Part shown: piece by piece, positions 1 through 5,944 of the stretch
How the letters are laid out: each line of letters starts with the position of its first letter
Numbering within the stretch: position 1 is the first letter of the stretch
NCBI GenBank assembly: GCA_022574795.1
Contig: JACZRJ010000034.1
Span: forward strand, 1-6,100
Reading direction: 5' to 3'
Length of the DNA stretch: 6,100 nucleotides
Source of the DNA: Patescibacteria group bacterium
GTDB taxonomy: Bacteria; Patescibacteriota; Andersenbacteria; UBA10190
Notes under the pieces: generated by a model
What the model saw: only the letters and a program-made list of their open reading frames with translations
What the model was told of the DNA's origin: nothing
The model's database searches: none
Translations under genes and position numbers: made by a program

Positions 1-134
1 TGCGCTCTGCTGAGGCGCCCTATCCGTAGGGTTTGCGCCCCACTGAGGTGGGGTTTGCGCTGCGGCTTAGTTGCGACTCAGGGGTTTCGCACCGTTGAGA
101 CGGTGTTTGCGCTGCGGCTTAGCTGCAGCTCAAA
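1..134. repeat. tandem array of short covarying hairpins, continuing off the left edge
   Basis: Successive stem-loops are separated by TTTGCG or a close variant. Stem CCCTA/TAGGG (18-31) has loop TCCG. Stem CCCCAC/GTGGGG (38-53) has loop TGAG. An imperfect stem (66-81) has loop TGCG. Stem CACCGT/ACGGTG (90-105) has loop TGAG. A second imperfect stem (about 119-132) has loop TGCA. The stems change sequence between units but stay complementary. At 15-60 a GCG before the hairpin can also pair with the CGC after it, bulging TTTG. Unit lengths of 20, 22, 30 and 22 are not multiples of three, which argues against coding repeats. The strand of any transcript is unknown: the array lies 58 bp downstream of the tRNA on the minus strand, so read-through could transcribe it. 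I do not recognise the family. The structure is certain at sequence level; function is unknown. Confidence 0.8.
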
Positions 135-192
135 GTTACTCAAAATAATGTTGCGAACTTCTAAATAGTCACTTACGTGTCTGCTTGAGTAG

Positions 193-275
193 TGCCGGAG
201 GTGGGAGTCGAACCCACATGAGCAAGGCTCACACGATTTTGAGTCGTGCGCGTATACCAGTTCCGCCACTCCGGC
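193..275 (-). tRNA. tRNA-Leu, anticodon CAA
   Basis: The minus strand folds into a complete class II tRNA of 83 nt. The acceptor stem is GCCGGAG paired with CTCCGGC, with discriminator A at 193. The D arm is GCG/CGC. The anticodon stem CACGA/TCGTG carries the loop CTCAAAA, giving anticodon CAA (239-241), which reads the UUG leucine codon. A long variable arm TGAGC-CTT-GCTCA marks it as a Leu/Ser/Tyr-type tRNA, and the T arm is GTGGG-TTCGACT-CCCAC. The 3' CCA is not encoded (the next bases on the minus strand are CTA), so it must be added by a CCA-adding enzyme. There is no intron. The gene stands alone here, transcribed away from parA. Confidence 0.96.
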
Positions 276-309
276 TGATTGATTGTCGTTTGGTGTCAAA
301 AGAGCATTG

Positions 310-337
310 AATATAGCAGCTTGTGCCTTGCTGCAAG
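310..337 (-). promoter_or_regulatory. candidate promoter of tRNA-Leu
   Basis: On the minus strand a TATATT box (310-315) lies 16 bp downstream of CTTGCA (332-337), a weak -35 match. Transcription would start near 303, leaving a 5' leader of roughly 28 nt for RNase P to remove. A perfect TTGACA also occurs on the minus strand at 294-299, but its -10 would fall inside the tRNA, so it cannot drive the tRNA. The -10 is reasonable and the -35 is weak. Confidence 0.4.
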
Positions 338-347
338 CCTACATTAC

Positions 348-361
348 ACTGTAGATACAGT
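348..361. promoter_or_regulatory. 14-bp palindrome at the parAB promoter, candidate operator
   Basis: ACTGTA-GA-TACAGT is a perfect inverted repeat with 6-bp arms and a 2-bp centre. Its last base is the first T of the TATAAT box, so a bound dimer would block RNA polymerase. Autoregulation of par operons by their own proteins is known, mainly on plasmids, but this site does not resemble the 16-bp chromosomal parS. The core CTGT-N4-ACAG has a shorter spacer than the E. coli LexA box (CTGT-N8-ACAG). The cognate protein is unknown. Confidence 0.4.
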
Positions 362-366
362 ATAAT
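361..366 (+). promoter_or_regulatory. -10 box of the parAB promoter
   Basis: A perfect TATAAT lies 13 bp ahead of the parA ATG. No good -35 hexamer sits 16-18 bp upstream (best is CTACAT at 339-344), so the promoter is either weak or activator-dependent. Initiation about 7 bp after the box would be near 373 and give a leader of only about 7 nt, consistent with the missing Shine-Dalgarno sequence before parA. A second, weaker pair, TTGTGC (321-326) and TACACT (345-350), is also possible. Confidence 0.5.
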
Positions 367-379
367 AATTCCTTCACGT

Positions 380-1144
380 ATGGCTGAAATATTGGCGGTC
401 GTAAATCAAAAGGGCGGGGTGGGTAAAACTACCACCAGTGTAAATTTGGGTGGCTACTTAGCTCAAGCTGGCCGCCGGACGGTGGTGGTTGATATGGATC
501 CGCAGGCTAATGCTACGGCAGGCTTGGGGATTAAAGTTGCTGAGGGTAGCCCCACGGTGTACGAGATGTTGCTTCAGCAAGTAACCGCGTCAGAGGCACT
601 TAAGGCAACCTATCAGAAAAATCTCAATGCTCTGCCATCAACGCCTGACTTAGTTGGGGCAGCAATTGAGCTGATGGATCAACCTCACCGAGAATATCGC
701 TTGCGACGAGCACTGCGTGATTTACATGAACACTTCGATATGATTTTGATTGATTGTCCGCCCAGTTTGGGGTTACTCACAGTTAACGCCTTAGCGGCAG
801 CCGATCGGGTACTCATTCCCGTCCAATGTGAGTTTTATGCACTGGAAGGATTGAAGCAGCTGTTGCAGACTGTGGAGATGGTCAAACAGCATCTTAATCC
901 CAACATTCAGGTTCTTGGTGCGGTGTTGACGATGTATGATCGCCGCACGGCATTATCTCGCAAAGTAGTTAGGGAAGTGAGGCGCAGTTTTCCAGGACAT
1001 GTTTTTGATAGTGTCATTCCTCGAAACACCGAGTTAGCTGAGGCCCCACAAACTGGACGGACGATTGTTGATTATGCCAAGCATTCCCGAGGGGCCAAGG
1101 CGTATGAGCATTTGTCGGAAGAATTACTAAGTTTGTACAAATGA
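380..1144 (+). CDS. parA: chromosome-partitioning ATPase ParA (Soj-type)
   Basis: A 254-residue Walker-type ATPase of the ParA/MinD class. In the ATP-bound state such proteins dimerise and coat the nucleoid; ParB stimulates hydrolysis, and the resulting gradient moves replicated origins apart. The deviant Walker A motif KGGVGKTT is at residues 11-18 with signature Lys11, followed by VVVDMDPQ (Asp38, Asp40), Walker B ILIDCPP (122-128, Asp125), and the C-terminal IPRNTELAEAP region (213-223). Length matches chromosomal Soj (about 253 aa). There is no N-terminal DNA-binding extension of the plasmid P1/F type. The frame stays open back to an ATG at 323, but those 19 residues cross the promoter and match nothing in the family, while MAEILAVVNQKGG is a canonical start, so 380 is chosen. 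No Shine-Dalgarno sequence is visible. The stop overlaps the parB start by 4 bp (ATGA), implying one operon with translational coupling. Confidence 0.97.
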   Translation: MAEILAVVNQKGGVGKTTTSVNLGGYLAQAGRRTVVVDMDPQANATAGLGIKVAEGSPTVYEMLLQQVTASEALKATYQKNLNALPSTPDLVGAAIELMDQPHREYRLRRALRDLHEHFDMILIDCPPSLGLLTVNALAAADRVLIPVQCEFYALEGLKQLLQTVEMVKQHLNPNIQVLGAVLTMYDRRTALSRKVVREVRRSFPGHVFDSVIPRNTELAEAPQTGRTIVDYAKHSRGAKAYEHLSEELLSLYK

Positions 1145-2649
1145 ATGTCTTGGGCAGAGGTCTAGCTTCGTTAATTCCGAAGCGGGGACGAGAGGAGGCT
1201 GAGGACCTCATTGAGCAGATGGATAGGGTTGAGGTGCTTGAGGAGGAGCCGAGTAAGGTGCGGGCGCTCAAGCAAGCGCAGGCGCAAGAGGCTGTTAGCC
1301 TCAAGGATCCGGTGGAAGAAAATGAAGAAGAAAATCAAGTCGGGCGTCGCGTAGCGGTACGTGATGACGAATTCACTAAGGTCCGGGTGCTCAAGCAAGC
1401 GCAGACCGAAGAGATTGTGAGCCCAGAGGCTTCGGTTGAAGAAACCCAGGTGGCGCGCCGAGTTGCGGTTCAGGAGGACGCTGATGATGGAGCGGTGGCT
1501 GATCCAGAGGTGAAGCCTGCCCAGACCGATGATGACGAGATAGCAGCACCGACCACGCCGCTGGTTACACCGCTGACTGTTGATTTGAAGACGGGGACAC
1601 TTCGAGAGGTGGACCTTAAGCCTGCACCGGTAGCCAAGAAGCGCCAGAAGCCGTTAGAGCAAAAAAAAGTTGCTGAGAAGAAGCCGCAACAGACTAGGAA
1701 AATCACGCAAAAAAAATCACCAGCGAAGCCCCAAGTAGCTTTAGACGATAAGGAATTGTCTCTCTTCGAGCCAGTCGGCGAGAATTCATTGATGCTGGGT
1801 AAGAAGGTTTTGCAGGTTAGGTTGGGTGACATTGAACTCAATCCAAACCAGCCCCGGCGGTATTTTGATAAGGACGAGCTAGCTGAGTTGGCTCAGTCGC
1901 TTGATCAGCATGGCTTGCTGCAGCCACTGGTGGTTACCGAGAAAGAGGACGGGACGTACATGCTTATTGCTGGAGAGAGGCGTCTGCGGGCGGCCAAGCA
2001 GCTGAAGTGGAAAGCGGTACCTTGTGTTGTCCGTCAAGGTGTAAATACTGGCCGAAGTCGATTGGAGCTGGCGCTAACGGAGAACATTCAGCGAAAGAAT
2101 TTGTCACCTATTGAGGAAGCCATGGGTTTGCTGCAGTTACACGAGGAATATGGCTTAACGCATGATGAAGTCGGAGATCGGGTGGGCAAGAGCCGAGTAT
2201 CGGTTACCAACAGTATTCGTTTGTTACAGCTGCCAGCTGAGATTCAGCGCAGCCTGATTGAAGAAAAGATTGCTCCAGGACATGCCCGAGCTATTCTGAT
2301 GATTCCGGATGAACAGAAGCAGCTACGTTTTCATAAGCATTTGCTTGAGGAGGGCTTAACCGTACGTAAAGCCGAGCATAGAGCACGGCGAATTCAGCGA
2401 ACCATGCAGCTGACAGATCCGAATCGAATTAAGAAGCGAGGACGACCAGCGCTCGCGATGAAATACGAAGCTCCACTCGAAGATCATTTTGGCCACAATG
2501 TCCGAGTTCGTTTTGATCACGTTAAGAATCGTTTTGAGGTTCTATTTATTGCCTACAACGAGACTGAAGCTACTGAGTTAATTGAGAGGCTGCTGGGTCA
2601 ACGGGAGCTGCCAGACAAAGACGTCGATAGAGACGTCATTGAAGACTGA
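1141..2649 (+). CDS. parB: chromosome-partitioning protein ParB (Spo0J-type) with an expanded linker
   Basis: A 502-residue centromere-binding CTPase, partner of the upstream ParA. Residues 4-13 (LGRGLASLIP) are the conserved tip that stimulates ParA. Residues about 224-320 form the N-terminal nucleotide-binding domain, with NPNQPR (234-239), GERRLRAAK (278-286, the arginine-rich CTP/parS loading motif) and ENIQRKNLSPIEEA (314-327). Residues about 330-420 carry the helix-turn-helix parS-binding domain (GLTHDEVGDRVGKSRVSV, 338-355). Residues about 446-487 fit the C-terminal dimerisation domain, preceded by a basic KKRGRP patch (431-436). Typical chromosomal ParB is near 290 aa. The excess lies in residues about 15-215: first acidic and repetitive, then lysine-rich and proline-rich, with no recognisable fold and probably disordered. 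The start is fixed by the 4-bp overlap with parA and the motif right behind it. The frame is intact and all core motifs are present. Confidence 0.96.
   Translation: MNVLGRGLASLIPKRGREEAEDLIEQMDRVEVLEEEPSKVRALKQAQAQEAVSLKDPVEENEEENQVGRRVAVRDDEFTKVRVLKQAQTEEIVSPEASVEETQVARRVAVQEDADDGAVADPEVKPAQTDDDEIAAPTTPLVTPLTVDLKTGTLREVDLKPAPVAKKRQKPLEQKKVAEKKPQQTRKITQKKSPAKPQVALDDKELSLFEPVGENSLMLGKKVLQVRLGDIELNPNQPRRYFDKDELAELAQSLDQHGLLQPLVVTEKEDGTYMLIAGERRLRAAKQLKWKAVPCVVRQGVNTGRSRLELALTENIQRKNLSPIEEAMGLLQLHEEYGLTHDEVGDRVGKSRVSVTNSIRLLQLPAEIQRSLIEEKIAPGHARAILMIPDEQKQLRFHKHLLEEGLTVRKAEHRARRIQRTMQLTDPNRIKKRGRPALAMKYEAPLEDHFGHNVRVRFDHVKNRFEVLFIAYNETEATELIERLLGQRELPDKDVDRDVIED
1252..1485 (+). repeat. tandem duplication inside the parB linker
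   Basis: ParB residues 38-77 and 79-115 are two copies of one segment. Each opens with KVR-A/V-LKQAQ, passes through an acidic stretch and ends with QV-G/A-RRVAV followed by acidic residues. The copies start 41 codons apart; the first has about four extra residues in its Glu/Asn-rich middle. The DNA is also clearly related, for example GCTCAAGCAAGCGCAG occurs in both. This points to duplication within the gene and later divergence. Confidence 0.85.
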
Positions 2650-2658
2650 GATATTGAG

Positions 2659-2717
2659 GGTAACTGGTAACTGGTAACTGGTAACGTACAAATTACAAAT
2701 TACAAATTACGAATTAC
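2659..2717. repeat. two facing heptamer arrays between parB and topA
   Basis: GGTAACT is repeated almost four times (2659-2685), then ACAAATT occurs three times plus one ACGAATT copy (2688-2715). Read on the opposite strand the second array is TTGTAAT, sharing the pattern T-G/T-GTAA-C/T with the first. The two arrays are therefore the same kind of heptamer in inverted orientation, with four GTAA cores facing four TTAC cores around a central GTAC (2686-2689). They fill nearly the whole 64-bp gap between convergent parB and topA. No hairpin followed by a T-run is present, so no standard terminator is seen for either gene. Heptamer repeats of this general sort (STRR) are known from cyanobacteria; any relation is unproven. 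Confidence 0.9.
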
Positions 2718-4918
2718 GCGGTCGCAGAGTAGTCACACTCTTTGCTGGAGCAGCGTACAGTGCCCTTAGCGGCGAAAACAATCAGGCTTTGACACTTAGG
2801 ACAGGTTTCACCCGTTGGCTTGCTCCAGTAGCTGTTCTCGCAATCGGGGTATTGGTTACAGGCGTAAAATGTTCGGCCTTTACGGGAGCGCTTTTCGACA
2901 ATGTCACCTTTGTTGCACTTAGGGCATTTGGCGCCGGTTAGCTTTTCGATCTTTTTTATGTGCTTGCAGTCAGGATATCCTGAGCAACCCAAGAAGGGGC
3001 CATAGCGCCCGCGTTTGAAGACTAAGTCTTGGCCACAGTCCGGACATTTCTCGCCGCTGGCCTCGTCTTGCATAGCTTTTTCTTCGCCAATTGGTTCGGT
3101 GTGTTTGCAGTCGGGATAGTTGCTGCAGGCTTTGAACTTACCGAACCTGCCTAGTTTAATAACGAGCTCTTGGCCACAGTCCGGACATTTCTCGCCAGTT
3201 TTTTCCTGAGTCAATTTCTCTTTGGAGAGTTCCTTTTCTTTAAGCACAATATTCTTATGAAAGGGTTGATAGAAGGCTTTAATAATATTTCGCCATTCTT
3301 TAGTGCCAGAGGCGATTTTGTCTAAATCCTCCTCCATGCTAGCCGTGAACTCGAGATCGACAATGTTAGGGAAATGCTCGATGAGCACATTAGTTACCAG
3401 GGTGCCTATCTCAGTGGGAGTGAAGCGTCGATCATCATTCTTTTCGACATACTCGCGTTGCTGAATAGTATCCATGGTAGGAGCATAGGTTGATGGACGG
3501 CCAATGCCGTGTTCCTCCAGTGTTTTGACCAAGGTAGCTTCAGAGTAGCGAGCTGGGGGCTGGGTGAAATGTTGATCAGGCTTTAAGGTTTGCAAGTTGA
3601 GTTCGTCGCCGGCGGTTAGCTTCGGCAGGACAGTTTCTTTGAAGGCGGCACGTTCGCCGAGAGCTTTGACATAGCCCTCGAACACGACAGTGGTACCAGT
3701 CGTTCTAAAGGTGTAGTCGCCAGCGCTGATATCCACGGAAGTTTGCTTCAGCTTGGCGTCGGCCATTTGCGAGCTGATCAGGCGTTGCCAAATCAAGGTG
3801 TAGAGCTTGCGCTGATCACTTGATAGGTGCGCCGCGATGTCGGTTGGCGTGCGACCTGGGTTGGTGGGGCGGATAGCCTCATGAGCCTCTTGTGCTCCTT
3901 TACTTTTTTTCTTGAAGACACGCGGACTTGGCAGAGCATACTCCTGACCATATTTCTTAGTGATCGTTGCTTTGGCTTTAGTGGTTGCTTCCTGGGCCAA
4001 ATTAATTGAGTCGGTTCGCATGTAGGTGATAAGTCCGGTAGGTCCGGCCTCGCCTAATTCCACTCCCTCATACAGTTGCTGAGCGAGCAGCATAGTTTTT
4101 TTGCTGGAAAAGCCCAGCAGGTTGCCACCGGCTTGTTGCAAAGTACTGGTGGTAAATGGCGGCGGCGGAGTTCTGGTGCGGTCACTGGCTTTAATGTTGG
4201 CAACCGTATATTTGGCTCCGCTTAAATCAGCGACGATTTCGTCCATGGCCTGTTTAGAGGTAATACCACGTTTGGTGTAAGACTTACCTTTTTTAGCCAG
4301 TAATAGGGCGGTTAAGGGGGTGTCTGATTTAGTGAGTTCGGCAGCAAGTGACCAGTACTCTTCCGATTTAAAGGCTTTAATTTCTTCCTCGCGTTCGACA
4401 ATTAAACGCATGGCTACTGATTGAACCCGGCCGGCGGATAAACCGCGACGAACTTTACTCCACAGCAATGGAGAGAGTTCATAGCCAACGAGGCGATCTA
4501 GTATCCGGCGAGCTTGCTGGGCATCGACTAAGTTGCTGTCGATCTGGCGCGGATTGGTAATTGCTTTGGTTATGGCGGCTTTGGTGATTTCGTCAAAGCT
4601 AATTCGGAACGTCTTAACTGATTTAGTTTTTAGAAGTTCTTGCAGGTGCCAGGCAATAGCTTCACCTTCTCGATCTTTATCAGTGGCGAAATATATCTCA
4701 TCGGCCTTGGCGGCAGCTTTTTTGAGCTCAGCTACTTGCTTGCGGGCATTAGGGGGAATAACGTATTTAGGTTCGAAATTATTTTCCACGTCCACTCCCA
4801 AGGTGCTTTTGGGTAGGTCGCGAACATGACCGTAGCTGCTTTTAACGGTATAGCCTTTGCCCAAGTACTTTTGAATAGTCTTGGCTTTAGCTGGCGACTC
4901 AACGATGACGAGTTTCAT
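2714..4918 (-). CDS. topA: DNA topoisomerase I (type IA) with four zinc ribbons
   Basis: A 734-residue type IA topoisomerase that nicks one DNA strand, passes the other through and reseals, relaxing negative supercoils. The TOPRIM domain begins at residue 1 (VIVESPAKAKTI, Glu7) and carries the metal-binding DKDRE at 80-84 (Asp80, Asp82, Glu84). The catalytic tyrosine is Tyr299 in TYMRTDS. SAGRVQS (161-167) and HGIGRPSTYAP (470-480) are further family motifs. The C-terminus has four zinc ribbons with cysteines at 578/581/598/604, 625/628/645/651, 665/668/687/693 and 706/709/723/728, all complete. The ATG is followed at once by the canonical MKLVIVESPAKA, so the start is secure, although no Shine-Dalgarno sequence precedes it. 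The gene lies 78 bp downstream of dprA on the same strand, an order also found in Firmicutes, and converges on parB. Its stop codon lies in the last unit of the heptamer array. Confidence 0.97.
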   Translation of the reverse strand: MKLVIVESPAKAKTIQKYLGKGYTVKSSYGHVRDLPKSTLGVDVENNFEPKYVIPPNARKQVAELKKAAAKADEIYFATDKDREGEAIAWHLQELLKTKSVKTFRISFDEITKAAITKAITNPRQIDSNLVDAQQARRILDRLVGYELSPLLWSKVRRGLSAGRVQSVAMRLIVEREEEIKAFKSEEYWSLAAELTKSDTPLTALLLAKKGKSYTKRGITSKQAMDEIVADLSGAKYTVANIKASDRTRTPPPPFTTSTLQQAGGNLLGFSSKKTMLLAQQLYEGVELGEAGPTGLITYMRTDSINLAQEATTKAKATITKKYGQEYALPSPRVFKKKSKGAQEAHEAIRPTNPGRTPTDIAAHLSSDQRKLYTLIWQRLISSQMADAKLKQTSVDISAGDYTFRTTGTTVVFEGYVKALGERAAFKETVLPKLTAGDELNLQTLKPDQHFTQPPARYSEATLVKTLEEHGIGRPSTYAPTMDTIQQREYVEKNDDRRFTPTEIGTLVTNVLIEHFPNIVDLEFTASMEEDLDKIASGTKEWRNIIKAFYQPFHKNIVLKEKELSKEKLTQEKTGEKCPDCGQELVIKLGRFGKFKACSNYPDCKHTEPIGEEKAMQDEASGEKCPDCGQDLVFKRGRYGPFLGCSGYPDCKHIKKIEKLTGAKCPKCNKGDIVEKRSRKGRTFYACNQYPDCENSYWSKPTGETCPKCQSLIVFAAKGTVRCSSKECDYSATA
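3027..3196 (-). repeat. 29-bp identical direct repeat in topA zinc ribbons 1 and 2
   Basis: The segments 3027-3055 and 3168-3196 are identical over 29 bp, including every synonymous position. They encode GEKCPDCGQ at the start of zinc ribbons 1 and 2, 47 codons apart. The third and fourth ribbons use different codons for the equivalent residues. The identity suggests recent duplication or gene conversion between the two ribbons. Confidence 0.85.
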
Positions 4919-4938
4919 ACCACACGATAATAGTTCAT

Positions 4939-4968
4939 ACGATAAGCCTGTTGTTTAGCTGGCGTCAA
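4939..4968 (-). promoter_or_regulatory. candidate topA promoter
   Basis: On the minus strand TTGACG (4963-4968, five of six -35 consensus bases) is followed after 18 bp by TATCGT (4939-4944, four of six). Initiation near 4932 would leave a leader of about 13 nt before the topA ATG, too short for a normal ribosome-binding site. The element lies in the dprA-topA gap, so topA may be transcribed on its own as well as from dprA. Confidence 0.45.
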
Positions 4969-4996
4969 ATAAGAATTTATATTTGGAGAGTTACTG

Positions 4997-5896
4997 TTAG
5001 ACGGTTGGGGCGTGGGTGGTTCCCTTGACGTACCTCATTCCGCCAACGTTTTCAACTGCGGCGAGGAGCTCAAGTTCAGCTAGTGCCGCGGCAATGTCGG
5101 GGGCGGTGAGTTTGGTTTTAGCCGTGATCAGGTCGATATGGAGGGGGCGATCGCCGAGGGTCAGGTAGACCAGGTATTGATGCTTGGTGAGGTTGGCGAC
5201 CGAAAGTTTAGGCGCGCTCGTGGTCGGGAGCTCGAGATCAAACACGGCCAGTAAATCTGCTGGTTTAAGGATGGGAATGGCTCCTTGGCGGATTAGGTCA
5301 TTGGTACCAACTGACATTTTGTCGGTAATTTTACCAGGAACAGCACAGACGTCTCGGTTAGCCTCCAGCGCTAAGCGAGCAGTGATCAGCGATCCTGACC
5401 TTCTGGTTGCTTGCACAACGAGCGTGGCCTGAGTTAAGCCGGCGATGAGGCGATTTCTCTCCGGGAAGCGAAACTTATCAGCCGGTGTACCAGGGGGATA
5501 TTCAGCAACGAGCGTGCCGCCGGTAGCGATAATTTCATGCGCCAGGCTGATATGGCGTCGCGGATAGATTGATTCATCATCGATACCGCTACCCAACACA
5601 GCAATGGTCGGCTGCTGGTTAGCAGTGCATATTTGGTGGGCTAGAGAATCGATACCATAGGCCAGGCCGGAGACGAGTGGTACGCCGGCCTGCACAATTG
5701 GAGGTAGCAGCTTAGCGATGACTTGCTTGCCGTAGTAGGTGGCGGCGCGACTACCGACCACTGCCAGTAGCTGATGATGTTGGAGTAGCTCAAGATTTCC
5801 CCTGACGTACAGGTCAGTCGGTGGTTGCGCTATCTCTCGCAGCAGAGGAGGGTAGGCCTCGCTGGTGTCGCTGAGGTGATGAATCTTTTCTGGCAT
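4997..5896 (-). CDS. dprA: DNA-processing protein DprA (Smf)
   Basis: A 299-residue DprA. The protein binds single-stranded DNA that enters during natural transformation, protects it, and loads RecA in the cytoplasm. The extended Rossmann fold runs from about residue 25 to 215, with VGSR (47-50), SGLAYGID (76-83), LGSGID..YP (101-112), FPERNRLIAGL (144-154), SGSLITARLA (167-176), CAVPG (184-188) and GTNDLIRQGA (197-206). Residues about 235-290 look like the C-terminal winged-helix domain. The protein starts close to the Rossmann domain and lacks the N-terminal SAM-like domain of longer homologues such as the pneumococcal type. An in-frame TAA 24 bp upstream leaves ATG 5896 as the first usable start; no Shine-Dalgarno sequence precedes it. 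A TAAAAT box on the minus strand (5921-5926) could be a weak -10, but co-transcription with the gene ending 48 bp upstream is equally possible. Confidence 0.95.
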   Translation of the reverse strand: MPEKIHHLSDTSEAYPPLLREIAQPPTDLYVRGNLELLQHHQLLAVVGSRAATYYGKQVIAKLLPPIVQAGVPLVSGLAYGIDSLAHQICTANQQPTIAVLGSGIDDESIYPRRHISLAHEIIATGGTLVAEYPPGTPADKFRFPERNRLIAGLTQATLVVQATRRSGSLITARLALEANRDVCAVPGKITDKMSVGTNDLIRQGAIPILKPADLLAVFDLELPTTSAPKLSVANLTKHQYLVYLTLGDRPLHIDLITAKTKLTAPDIAAALAELELLAAVENVGGMRYVKGTTHAPTV

Positions 5897-5944
5897 AATA
5901 ATAGCGTAGCGCGGAATTTAATTTTAGTTAATTGGCTAAACAGA

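Noticed and set aside
1..134. CRISPR array or parS/centromere iterons
   Set aside because: Spacing is only 20-30 bp, there is no constant repeat with unique spacers, and the palindromic parts vary in sequence, which does not suit a fixed protein site.
1..168. Plus-strand frame open from the left edge to TAG at 166-168 (55 codons)
   Set aside because: It runs through the hairpin array, whose unit lengths are not multiples of three, and its Arg/Leu/Cys-rich translation has no recognisable motif. The end of a gene starting outside the window cannot be wholly excluded.
78..299. Minus-strand open frame of 73 codons
   Set aside because: It is mainly the translation of the tRNA-Leu gene.
294..299. 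Minus-strand TTGACA as the tRNA-Leu -35
   Set aside because: Its -10 would lie inside the mature tRNA.
323..379. 19-residue N-terminal extension of ParA from ATG 323
   Set aside because: It would cross the palindrome and TATAAT box and matches nothing in the family; MAEILAVVNQKGG at 380 is the canonical start.
1012..1028. Possible parS inside parA (GAAACA half-site)
   Set aside because: The other half does not match, spacing is 17 bp and CACGTG is absent.
1014..1841. Minus-strand open frames opposite parA and parB
   Set aside because: They are shadows of intact, motif-bearing plus-strand genes and show no family motifs.
3827..5432. Plus-strand open frames opposite topA and dprA
   Set aside because: They are antisense shadows of well-supported genes with no recognisable domains.
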